From Burkholderiales bacterium (lineage in GTDB: Bacteria > Pseudomonadota > Gammaproteobacteria > Burkholderiales > Burkholderiaceae_C), in the NCBI GenBank assembly GCA_011391855.1, contig JAABPT010000159.1, positions 1-5,166 of the forward strand: a stretch of DNA of 5,166 bases. Reading direction: 5' to 3'. A model generated the notes under the pieces. It was given only the letters and a program-made list of their open reading frames with translations. It searched no databases and was not told the DNA's origin. Each line of letters begins with the position of its first letter. Within the stretch, counting starts at the first letter, position 1. Shown here one piece after another: positions 1 through 5,166 of the stretch. The position numbers were made by a program, and so were the translations under genes.

Positions 1-707
1 AGAGGTGCGTTACCGGCACCCGCGCCCATGCCGGCCAGGCTGGCGTCCACCCTGTCGCAACCTTCTTCCACCGCCACGAGGCTGTTGGCCACGCCCAGGC
101 TCAGGTTGTGGTGGGCGTGCATTCCGGTTTGCGTCTCGGGCTTGAGCACGTCCTTGAAGGCGCGGAAGCGGTCGCGCACGTCGTTCATGCTGAGCGCACC
201 GCCGGAGTCCACCACGTAGCAGACCGTGGCGCCGTAGCTCTCCATCAGCTTGGCCTGCTGGGCCAGACCCTGCGGCGTCTGCATGTGGCTCATCATCAGG
301 AAGCCCACGGCTTCCATGCCGAGGTGGCGCGCGTATTCAATGTGCTGGCGCGAAATGTCGGCCTCGGTGCAGTGCGTGGCCACCCGCACGATGCGGGCCC
401 CCGCGTCGTAGGCGGCCTTGAGGTCGTGCACGGTGCCGATACCCGGCAGCAGCAGCGTGGCGATCTTGGCGTGCTTCACCACGCTGGCCACGGCTTCGAT
501 CCACTCGATGTCGGTGTGGGCCCCGAAGCCGTAGTTGAAGCTGCCGCCCTGCAGCCCGTCGCCGTGCGCAACTTCAATCGAATCGACCCTGGCGTCGTCG
601 AGCGCCTTTGCAATTTGCATAGCCTGCGCCACGCTGTACTGGTGGCGGATCGCGTGGCTGCCGTCGCGCAGCGTGACGTCGGAGATGTAGATCTTCTTGG
701 TGGTCAT
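1..707 (-). CDS. mhpE: 4-hydroxy-2-oxovalerate aldolase (MhpE/DmpG family), C-terminus cut by window edge
   Basis: This enzyme performs the last carbon-carbon cleavage of the meta pathway, splitting 4-hydroxy-2-oxovalerate into pyruvate and acetaldehyde with a divalent metal in the cytoplasm. The visible 235 residues begin MTTKKIYISDVTLRDGSHAI, the hallmark N-terminus of the DmpG/HMG-CoA-lyase-like TIM barrel. R14, D15 and H18 match the catalytic Arg, metal-binding Asp and catalytic His of DmpG. GMHAHHNLSLGVANS at about 195-209 supplies the metal-binding His pair (H197, H199), and the glycine-rich ASLAGMGAGAGNAP follows just before the edge. The family is about 340-350 residues, so roughly 110 are missing, including the C-terminal domain that contacts the dehydrogenase. 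The ATG at 707-705 has AAGGAG six bases upstream and lies 11 nt after the dehydrogenase stop. Channelling of acetaldehyde to that partner is known for the family and inferred here. Family identity is very secure; the choice of symbol (mhpE, dmpG, bphI) is conventional. Confidence 0.96.
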   Translation of the reverse strand, partial: MTTKKIYISDVTLRDGSHAIRHQYSVAQAMQIAKALDDARVDSIEVAHGDGLQGGSFNYGFGAHTDIEWIEAVASVVKHAKIATLLLPGIGTVHDLKAAYDAGARIVRVATHCTEADISRQHIEYARHLGMEAVGFLMMSHMQTPQGLAQQAKLMESYGATVCYVVDSGGALSMNDVRDRFRAFKDVLKPETQTGMHAHHNLSLGVANSLVAVEEGCDRVDASLAGMGAGAGNAP

Positions 708-713
708 GTGCTT

Positions 714-719
714 CTCCTT
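714..719 (-). promoter_or_regulatory. Shine-Dalgarno site of the aldolase gene, overlapping the upstream stop codon
   Basis: On the minus strand the dehydrogenase stop runs straight into the ribosome site as TGAAGGAG, followed by six bases and the aldolase ATG. AAGGAG is a strong Shine-Dalgarno match and fixes the aldolase start at 707. Sharing bases between stop codon and ribosome site suggests termination-reinitiation coupling, which would help match amounts of two proteins that work as a complex; the coupling is an inference. Confidence 0.75.
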
Positions 720-1660
720 CAGGCGACCACTGCAGCCAGCATGCGTGCGGCCATGTGTTCGGCGGTACGCAGCGCGGCGCTGGTCATGATGTCCAGGTTT
801 CCGGCGTAGGCGGGCAGGTAGTGGGCTGCGCCTTCGACCTCCAGGAACACCGAGGTCTTCAGACCGTTCAGGTTCCTGCCGACGCCCGGGATGTTCAGAC
901 CTTCGATGCGGTCGTACTGCACCTTCTGCTTGAGGCGGTAGCCGGGCACATAGGCCTGCACGTCGGCGGCCATGCGCTCGATCGATTCGGTGATGGCGTC
1001 CTCGCTGGCGAAGTCGCTCAGGGTGTACACCGTGTCACGCATGATCAGCGGCGGTTTGGCCGGGTTCAGCACGATGATGGCCTTGCCCTTGGCCGCACCG
1101 CCCACCACCTCGATCGCCTTGGAGGTGGTCTCGGTGAACTCGTCGATGTTGGCGCGGGTGCCAGGGCCGGCGCTCTTGCTGGAGATACTGGCGACGATTT
1201 CGCCGTAATGCACCTTGGCCACGCGCGAGACCGCCGCGACCATGGGAATGGTGGCCTGGCCACCGCAGGTGACCATGTTGACGTTGAACGCGTCGAGGTG
1301 GTCCTCGCCGTTGACCACCGGAATGCAATAGGGGCCGATGGCTGCGGGCGTCAGGTCAATCAGGCGGATGCCGGGCTTCAGGCTGCGCAGGAAGGCATCG
1401 TTCTGGATGTGGGCGCTGGCGCTGGTGGCATCGAACACGATGTCGATGTCGGCGAACTCGGGCATGCGGGTGAGGCCGGCCACGCCCTCGTGCGTGGTGG
1501 CCACGCCCATGCGGGCAGCACGGGCCAGGCCGTCGGAGGCGGCGTCGATGCCGACCATGGCGCCCATCTGAATGTGCTGGCCGTGGCGCAGGATCTTGAT
1601 CATCAGGTCCGTGCCGATGTTGCCGCTGCCAACGATGGCGGCTTTGAGTGTGTGGTTCAT
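719..1660 (-). CDS. mhpF: Acetaldehyde dehydrogenase (acylating), MhpF/DmpF family
   Basis: This cytoplasmic enzyme oxidises acetaldehyde to acetyl-CoA with NAD+ and CoA, completing the lower meta-cleavage pathway. The 313-residue product is full length for the family. The N-terminal Rossmann fold has the dinucleotide motif GSGNIGTDLM at 11-20. The catalytic cysteine is C132 in NMVTCGGQATIPM, the same position as the nucleophile of DmpF. Further family signatures are FDATSASAH at 76-84, DLTPAAIGPY at 102-111, and SSKSAGPGTRANIDEFTETT in the middle of the protein. It lies between the hydratase (20-nt gap) and the aldolase (11-nt gap), the standard D-F-E order of the mhp, dmp and bph lower pathways. 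The product is expected to form a heterotetramer with the aldolase that passes acetaldehyde through a tunnel. The start fits the conserved N-terminus, but no good Shine-Dalgarno sequence is visible before it. Confidence 0.97.
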   Translation of the reverse strand: MNHTLKAAIVGSGNIGTDLMIKILRHGQHIQMGAMVGIDAASDGLARAARMGVATTHEGVAGLTRMPEFADIDIVFDATSASAHIQNDAFLRSLKPGIRLIDLTPAAIGPYCIPVVNGEDHLDAFNVNMVTCGGQATIPMVAAVSRVAKVHYGEIVASISSKSAGPGTRANIDEFTETTSKAIEVVGGAAKGKAIIVLNPAKPPLIMRDTVYTLSDFASEDAITESIERMAADVQAYVPGYRLKQKVQYDRIEGLNIPGVGRNLNGLKTSVFLEVEGAAHYLPAYAGNLDIMTSAALRTAEHMAARMLAAVVA

Positions 1661-1680
1661 GAGATGTCGGGAGTGAAGGC

Positions 1681-2460
1681 TCAGGCCATGTGGCAGCTCA
1701 CGCTACCCAGGGTGCCCATCGATGCGTGGACCGCATCGCCGGCCTGAAGAGGGACCATGGGCCCGAGTGCGCCAGACAGGATCACCTGCCCGGCCTTGAG
1801 CGACTGGCCGCGTTCGGCCATGGTGCGGGCCAGCCAGTAGGCCGCCCGCAGCGGATGGCCCAGGCACGCGGCGCCCGTGCCCACCGACACCGTCTTGCCG
1901 TTGATGTCCATCTGCATGCCCAGGGCGCCGAGGTCCATGCGACCGACATCCACCGGCTGGTTGCCCAACACGTACAACGCCGAAGACGCGTTGTCGGCCA
2001 CCGTGTCGACCAGTGTGATCTTCCAGTCCTGGATCACGCTGTCGACGATCTCCAGCGCGGGCAGCGCGTAGGCCAGGCCGCGAAGAAACTCCGACCAGCT
2101 GAGCGTCTCACCCGCCAGGTCGGCACCCACCACCAGCGCCACCTCGGCCTCGACCTTGGGCTGGATCAGCCGCGCCATCGGGATGGCGTCGCCGTCCAGG
2201 TGTTCCATGTCGTCGAAAAGCACCCCGAAGTCGGGCTGGTCCACGCCCAGCTGCTGTTGAACGGCCCTGGAGGTCAGGCCGACCTTCAGTCCCACCACGC
2301 GGCGCCCGGGCTCGGCGAGGCGCGCCGTCGTGTTGATCTCGGCCACCTGGTAGGCCTGGGCCAGCCCGACGATGCCGTGGGTTTCAGAGACCCGGGCGAT
2401 AGAGCGCCGCTGCGCGCGCGCTTCTCGGATGGCCTGTGCGGCTTCTTGTGTGCCGCTCAT
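1681..2460 (-). CDS. mhpD: 2-keto-4-pentenoate hydratase (MhpD/DmpE family)
   Basis: The enzyme adds water to 2-hydroxypenta-2,4-dienoate to give 4-hydroxy-2-oxovalerate, the aldolase substrate; it is cytoplasmic and metal-dependent. The 259-residue product matches the usual length of about 260 and belongs to the fumarylacetoacetate-hydrolase-like fold. GLKVGLTS at 57-64 carries the conserved lysine K59. PKVEAEVALV at 101-110 gives E104 and E106, and PALEIVDS at 134-141 gives E137, the expected metal-binding acidic triad. A C-terminal ILSGALGPMVPLQAGD segment is typical of the family. The reading frame is open upstream to 2853, but that extension is arginine-rich and lies over the hydroxylase gene. 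The true start is the ATG at 2460-2458, which overlaps the hydroxylase stop as ATGA and has GGAGG ten bases upstream. Related decarboxylases (DmpH/XylI) share the fold, but no isomerase gene accompanies this one, so hydratase is the better call. Confidence 0.93.
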   Translation of the reverse strand: MSGTQEAAQAIREARAQRRSIARVSETHGIVGLAQAYQVAEINTTARLAEPGRRVVGLKVGLTSRAVQQQLGVDQPDFGVLFDDMEHLDGDAIPMARLIQPKVEAEVALVVGADLAGETLSWSEFLRGLAYALPALEIVDSVIQDWKITLVDTVADNASSALYVLGNQPVDVGRMDLGALGMQMDINGKTVSVGTGAACLGHPLRAAYWLARTMAERGQSLKAGQVILSGALGPMVPLQAGDAVHASMGTLGSVSCHMA

Positions 2461-4004
2461 GCCGTGGGCACCTCCAGGCCGGAGCCCTGGGCCGCCGCCA
2501 CGAACCGGTCGGGGCGCACCGCCAGCACCTTGGTGCCGTAGCGGCGCATCCAGGCCAGCAGGGTCCCGTCGAGGTCGACCACGTCGTCGCTGCCATGGCC
2601 CTGCTGTTCGGGCGACAACACGCAGAGGTGGCGCGCACCCAGGGCGTCCCAGGCGGCCTTTTCTTCGGCCGTCAGTTCGGTGCGGGGATTCACCCCGTCG
2701 CCCAGCAACACAAAGCCGTCGCCCAGCAGCTCGTCGAGCCAGCACAGCCTGCCGCGCGCGTCGGCCACGCGGGGCTGCGGGATCATCTTGCCGACCGCGC
2801 TGTCCGGCGCCGTGGCACCGCGGAACCAGCCCGCGTCGTACCAGGGGTTCCACAGCAAGGGCGGCTCCGGTTGCGGCTCGCCCGGCTTGGGCGCCATGGC
2901 CGCCATTTCTTCGTCGCTGAGTTGCTGCTGGATGATGCGGCCCAGTTGAATCGCTACGCCGGTGTAGAAGGCTACGTTCGGCTCACGCTCGGCCTGGTAG
3001 GTGTCGAGCAGCGTCTCGGGCAGCCGGCCGCGCAGCACCTCGCGCAGTTTCCATGCGATGTTGAATGCGTCGCGGATGCCGGACTGCATGCCCGACCCCG
3101 CCCACGGCGGCATCAGGTGGCCGGCGTCTCCCACCAGGAACACGCGCCCTTCGCGCCAGCGCTCGGCGTGGCGGATGTGGTGGCGGTAGAACGCGTGCTG
3201 GTGAATCTCGACGTCGTCCTGCGTCACGCCCAGTGAGTTCAGCAGCTTCCACAGCTGCTCGTGCGTCTTGAAGTCGTCTTCCGACTCGTGCGGCTCCAGC
3301 GGGAACTCCCAGCGGTGATTGCCCTGCGCCAGCGCAATGTCCACCACCGGCCGCTGCTTGTCGGACCAGAACGTCAGAATGTGCCGCTCGGGCCACCAGC
3401 GTTTCACCCGCGCGTCGATCACCACCCACTTCACCTCCCGCGTCTCGCCGATGAGCTGGATGCCCAAGCGATCGCGCGTGGTGCTGCCGCCGCCATCGCA
3501 GGCGAGCACGTAGCGCGCGCGCACCGTCTGGGTCGAGCCGGTGCCGAGGTCTCGCGAGGTCACCGTCACGCCCTCGCTGTCCTGCACCACGTCGGTCACC
3601 TCCACACCGAAGCGCACGTCAACGTGCTCGGCATGGCGCTCGTTCGCACGGCGCAACACTTCCTCCATCGCGGGTTGGTAGATGGCGTAAGACGTGGGGT
3701 GCCGCCCCAGCCGCGAAGGCGGAAAGTCCATGCGCGTGATCTGGTGCCCCTCGTGGGTGATCCAGCGCAGCGCGACGGTCGGGTCCATGGTGCGCGCCAG
3801 TTCTTCGTCCAGACCCAGTGACTGGAAACAGCGCATCGTCCAGTCGTTGACCGTGACCGCGCGGGCGCGGGGATAGATCGCTTGGTCGCGCTCCAGCGCG
3901 ATCGTGCGTATGCCGTAGTGGCCTAGGCACAGTGCGGCGGCCAGACCGCTGGGGCCATAGCCGATGATGGCGACGTCGGCGTCGAAATGCTGTGTGGTGC
4001 TCAT
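2457..4004 (-). CDS. mhpA: FAD-dependent aromatic hydroxylase, MhpA-like (3-(3-hydroxyphenyl)propionate hydroxylase family)
   Basis: A flavoprotein monooxygenase that uses NAD(P)H and O2 to hydroxylate a phenolic acid next to the existing hydroxyl, producing the catechol for ring cleavage. In the 515-residue product the FAD-binding GYGPSG is at 15-20, with E38-R39 ending the second beta strand. The DG motif ACDGGGSTTRDRLGI is at 168-182, and the FAD ribityl-binding GD motif GRVFLVGDAGHLMPP is at 286-300, followed by GMQSGIRDAFNIAWKL. A C-terminal thioredoxin-like domain ends with VRPDRFVAAA at about 496-505, as in MhpA. It is about 40 residues shorter than E. coli MhpA (554), mainly from a compact, proline-rich linker after residue 350 and a short tail. 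An upstream in-frame ATG at 4064 is rejected: it would overlap the dioxygenase gene, whereas the ATG at 4004 has GGAGG nine bases upstream and lies one base after the dioxygenase stop. Class is secure; the exact substrate is not. Confidence 0.88.
   Translation of the reverse strand: MSTTQHFDADVAIIGYGPSGLAAALCLGHYGIRTIALERDQAIYPRARAVTVNDWTMRCFQSLGLDEELARTMDPTVALRWITHEGHQITRMDFPPSRLGRHPTSYAIYQPAMEEVLRRANERHAEHVDVRFGVEVTDVVQDSEGVTVTSRDLGTGSTQTVRARYVLACDGGGSTTRDRLGIQLIGETREVKWVVIDARVKRWWPERHILTFWSDKQRPVVDIALAQGNHRWEFPLEPHESEDDFKTHEQLWKLLNSLGVTQDDVEIHQHAFYRHHIRHAERWREGRVFLVGDAGHLMPPWAGSGMQSGIRDAFNIAWKLREVLRGRLPETLLDTYQAEREPNVAFYTGVAIQLGRIIQQQLSDEEMAAMAPKPGEPQPEPPLLWNPWYDAGWFRGATAPDSAVGKMIPQPRVADARGRLCWLDELLGDGFVLLGDGVNPRTELTAEEKAAWDALGARHLCVLSPEQQGHGSDDVVDLDGTLLAWMRRYGTKVLAVRPDRFVAAAQGSGLEVPTA
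2471..2475 (-). promoter_or_regulatory. Shine-Dalgarno site of the hydratase gene
   Basis: GGAGG on the minus strand lies inside the last codons of the hydroxylase gene, ten bases before the hydratase ATG. Together with the ATGA stop/start overlap it selects 2460 over the long upstream extension of the same frame. The spacing is slightly long, so reinitiation after the hydroxylase stop may contribute. Confidence 0.6.
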
Positions 4005-4005
4005 G

Positions 4006-4947
4006 TCAGGCCACCTCCACCGCAGCGGCCGGCATGGCCGGGCCTTCACCGGGCATCGCGCCATACGGGCGGTGCCCCCAGTTGCTCACGCGGTCATAGG
4101 CCTCGGCTTTCCAGGTCGCGTCGTCCACCTTCACGCCGCCCCAGCCGAACTCGAACAGGAAGCCCGATGGCGTGTGGGCGTAGAACGAGATCATGTGGTC
4201 GTTCGGGTGCTGGCCGATGTCCATCACCACCGGCAGGCCGAAGGCCAGGCAGCGGTCGCGGGCGCGCCCCACGTCGGCCACCTGTCCCGCTTCGACCATG
4301 AAGTGGTGGATGCGCTTCTTCGGGCCTGGAATCGGTGCGCGCGGGGCGACGGCCACCGAGTGGTGCCGCTCGTTGGCGTGGAAGAACGACACCTCGATCT
4401 TCACGCCCGGCGCCGGCTCCAGGTAGATGTGGTCGCTGAGCTTGACCCCCAGCACCTTGCGGGCGAACTCAATCGTGTCCGGGTAGTGATCGGCCTCGAA
4501 CACCAGGTGCCCCGCACCGCCCGCCCCCGTGACGAAGCCGGAATCCACCACGTCCGACCGGAAGGCCGCCTCCTTCGAGGGCGCGGCGGCATAAACCTCG
4601 TGGCGGTTGCCCTCGGGGTCGGTGAAGTGGAGCATGCGCTCGGCATGGCGAACGTCCAACTCGTCGGCGGTGCCCAGAGTGCCCTTCAGGCCCTGGCTCT
4701 CCAGATGACGGGCAAAGGCGTCCACCTCGGCGGCGGAGCCCACTTTCCAGCCAGCAAACGCCAGGTCATCGGCAGGCCCCTCGCTCAATATGAAGCGCGC
4801 AGGCGCGGCGTCCATGCGCAGGCGCCGGGTGTTCTGGGGGCCGCTGCTCACGCCCAGGCCCATGACCTCGGTGGCGAAGCGCTCCCAGCGCGGCATGTTG
4901 GATACCTCGAAGCCGAGGTAGCCCAGTTCTTGGATGGGTGGGTTCAT
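4006..4947 (-). CDS. Type I (VOC-family) extradiol catechol dioxygenase, BphC-like
   Basis: An Fe(II)-dependent ring-cleavage enzyme expected to open a 3-substituted catechol at the bond next to the diol. The 313-residue product has the two-domain vicinal-oxygen-chelate layout: a degenerate N-terminal module (about 5-125) and a catalytic C-terminal module (about 140-272). The metal triad is visible as H147 in GAGHLVFEADH, H215 in KKRIHHFMVE and E266 in TPSGFLFEFGWGG. H196 (NERHHSVA), H247 (GQHPNDHM) and Y256 (SFYAHTPSGF) match BphC residues H195, H241 and Y250 in relative spacing, so the active site looks intact. A tail of about 40 residues, rich in Ala and Pro, follows the GWGG motif. The ATG at 4947 has AGGAG six bases upstream. 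One base separates its stop from the hydroxylase start. The context suggests a 2,3-dihydroxyphenylpropionate-like substrate, but 2,3-dihydroxybiphenyl- or steroid-catechol-type substrates cannot be excluded. It is not homologous to LigB-type MhpB of E. coli. Confidence 0.92.
   Translation of the reverse strand: MNPPIQELGYLGFEVSNMPRWERFATEVMGLGVSSGPQNTRRLRMDAAPARFILSEGPADDLAFAGWKVGSAAEVDAFARHLESQGLKGTLGTADELDVRHAERMLHFTDPEGNRHEVYAAAPSKEAAFRSDVVDSGFVTGAGGAGHLVFEADHYPDTIEFARKVLGVKLSDHIYLEPAPGVKIEVSFFHANERHHSVAVAPRAPIPGPKKRIHHFMVEAGQVADVGRARDRCLAFGLPVVMDIGQHPNDHMISFYAHTPSGFLFEFGWGGVKVDDATWKAEAYDRVSNWGHRPYGAMPGEGPAMPAAAVEVA
4014..4018 (-). promoter_or_regulatory. Shine-Dalgarno site of the hydroxylase gene
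   Basis: GGAGG on the minus strand, inside the final codons of the dioxygenase gene, lies nine bases before the ATG at 4004. It decides the hydroxylase start in favour of 4004 over the in-frame ATG at 4064. The dioxygenase stop and this start are one base apart (TGACATG), so the two genes are probably translationally coupled. Confidence 0.7.
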
Positions 4948-4953
4948 GTCTGT

Positions 4954-4958
4954 CTCCT
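4954..4958 (-). promoter_or_regulatory. Shine-Dalgarno site of the dioxygenase gene
   Basis: AGGAG on the minus strand, six bases before the ATG at 4947, supports that start. Unlike the sites for the hydroxylase and hydratase it lies in non-coding sequence, so this gene can be translated independently of the hydrolase. Confidence 0.75.
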
Positions 4959-4982
4959 GTTGGGGTAAAGGAAGCCCGACAC

Positions 4983-5000
4983 CGGGTCTGCGAAGACCCG
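4983..5000 (-). repeat. Perfect 7-bp inverted repeat (intercistronic hairpin)
   Basis: CGGGTCT and AGACCCG flank a four-base loop (TCGC on the transcribed strand, GCGA on the other). The hairpin lies 35 nt upstream of the dioxygenase start. What follows in the transcript is only mildly T-rich and interrupted (GGCTTCCTTTACC), so it does not look like a standard intrinsic terminator. It could be an mRNA-stabilising or processing hairpin, a protein-binding operator, or chance in GC-rich DNA. Confidence 0.5.
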
Positions 5001-5012
5001 TTGCAAGGCGGG

Positions 5013-5045
5013 AAAAAGGGGGTTGGCGGTGGCCGGGCCGTCGCC
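5013..5045 (-). terminator. Possible weak intrinsic terminator after the hydrolase gene
   Basis: Reading the minus strand after the hydrolase stop, GGCG...CGCC and GGC...GCC arms form an imperfect stem (4 bp, a 2x2 mismatch, 3 bp) at 5045-5025. AACCCCC and then five T follow. The mismatch and the 7-base spacer to the T run make it a weak candidate. It may reduce rather than stop read-through, because the genes downstream belong to the same pathway. Confidence 0.2.
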
Positions 5046-5056
5046 GTGTCAGTCGG

Positions 5057-5166
5057 TCAGCCGTCGTGCAGCAGGAAGCTGGTCACCACGTCGTTGAAGC
5101 GCTGCGGGTGTTCCCACTGCGCCCAGTGGCCGCAGCGCGAGAGCAGAAGGTGGTCGGCGTTAGGCA
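5057..5166 (-). CDS. Meta-cleavage product hydrolase (MhpC/BphD-type alpha/beta hydrolase), C-terminal fragment
   Basis: Only the last 35 residues and the stop codon are in the window; the gene continues beyond the right edge. The fragment contains LLLSRCGHWAQWEHPQRFN. GHWAQWEHP is the signature around the catalytic histidine in MhpC and BphD, with the histidine of GHW completing the Ser-Asp-His triad. The expected reaction is hydrolytic C-C bond cleavage of the ring-fission product (a 2-hydroxy-6-oxo-hexadienoate) to 2-hydroxypenta-2,4-dienoate and a carboxylic acid, in the cytoplasm. That product feeds the MhpD hydratase downstream. The fragment is too short to separate MhpC from BphD, TodF, DmpD or TesD types, so no symbol is given. 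Context favours an MhpC role. The stop TGA lies at 5059-5057, followed by the 109-nt gap. Confidence 0.85.
   Translation of the reverse strand, partial: PNADHLLLSRCGHWAQWEHPQRFNDVVTSFLLHDG

Larger units (their letters stand above)
4948..5056 (-). other. Intergenic gap between hydrolase and dioxygenase genes
   Basis: This 109-nt stretch is the only real gap in the operon. On the minus strand it holds, in order: an imperfect GC-rich hairpin followed by a T5 run (5045-5013), a perfect 7-bp hairpin (5000-4983), and the dioxygenase ribosome site. I see no open reading frame of interest and no convincing -35/-10 pair. TTGCAA at 5006-5001 resembles a -35 box, but the sequence 17 bases later (GGTGTC) is a poor -10. 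Confidence 0.7.

Noticed and set aside
108..809. Plus-strand open frame of 233 codons opposite the aldolase
   Set aside because: It lies opposite a near-perfect DmpG-family sequence and continues over the dehydrogenase end; no motif supports it.
755..1747. Long plus-strand open frame of 330 codons opposite the dehydrogenase
   Set aside because: It is antisense to a gene with clear catalytic motifs, is rich in His, Gly, Val and Ala as expected of a shadow frame in GC-rich DNA, and shows no family motif.
1690..2541. Plus-strand open frame of 283 codons opposite the hydratase
   Set aside because: Antisense shadow of the hydratase with no motif and low-complexity His/Gln/Arg-rich content.
2461..2853. 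N-terminal extension of the hydratase frame by 131 codons, suggesting a longer or fused protein
   Set aside because: The extension is Arg/Gly/Pro-rich, lies entirely over the hydroxylase's conserved C-terminal domain, and the internal ATG at 2460 has a ribosome site and the expected family N-terminus.
4005..4064. Twenty-codon N-terminal extension of the hydroxylase
   Set aside because: It overlaps the dioxygenase coding sequence and is Arg/Pro-rich; the ATG at 4004 with GGAGG nine bases upstream directly precedes the flavin-binding fold.
3964..4968. Long plus-strand open frame of 334 codons opposite the dioxygenase
   Set aside because: It mirrors the dioxygenase gene almost exactly, has a His/Arg/Val-rich composition and no recognisable domain; it is a codon-bias shadow.
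5001..5006. TTGCAA as the -35 box of an internal promoter for the dioxygenase
   Set aside because: The sequence at the right spacing (GGTGTC) does not resemble a -10 box, and no sigma-54 type GG/GC pair is evident nearby.

Overview
The window is GC-rich, tightly packed bacterial DNA in which every real gene lies on the minus strand. It holds the middle of a catabolic operon for meta-cleavage of a hydroxylated aromatic acid, the mhp/hpp-type phenylpropionoid pathway or a close relative. High GC, strong G/C third-position bias and close resemblance to the DmpF/DmpG, MhpA/MhpD and BphC families suggest a proteobacterium. My best guess is a betaproteobacterium of the order Burkholderiales (Comamonadaceae-like), but that is inferred from style, not from a phylogenetic marker.

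In transcription order (right to left): the last 35 codons of an alpha/beta-hydrolase of the MhpC/BphD type (5057-5166, cut by the window edge); a 109-nt gap with hairpins and no gene (4948-5056); a vicinal-oxygen-chelate (type I) extradiol dioxygenase (4006-4947); an MhpA-like FAD aromatic hydroxylase (2457-4004); a 2-keto-4-pentenoate hydratase, MhpD (1681-2460); an acylating acetaldehyde dehydrogenase, MhpF/DmpF (719-1660); and the first 235 residues of 4-hydroxy-2-oxovalerate aldolase, MhpE/DmpG (1-707, running off the left edge). After the gap, the intergenic distances are 1 nt, a 4-nt ATGA overlap, 20 nt and 11 nt, so these five genes are almost certainly co-transcribed.

Together they make a complete route. 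The hydroxylase adds an ortho hydroxyl to a phenolic acid, giving a catechol. The dioxygenase opens the ring next to the diol, and the hydrolase cleaves the ring-fission product to a dicarboxylate or other acid plus 2-hydroxypenta-2,4-dienoate. MhpD hydrates that to 4-hydroxy-2-oxovalerate, the aldolase splits this into pyruvate and acetaldehyde, and the dehydrogenase converts acetaldehyde to acetyl-CoA. The dehydrogenase and aldolase normally form a channelling complex.

The main point of interest is that the ring-cleavage slot is filled by a BphC-like VOC enzyme, not the LigB-type MhpB of E. coli, and the order is C-B'-A-D-F-E, not A-B-C-D-F-E. I found no mobile element, CRISPR array, RNA gene or clear promoter. 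I also found no sign of an undescribed system: this is a recognisable catabolic operon with a few regulatory details worth checking.
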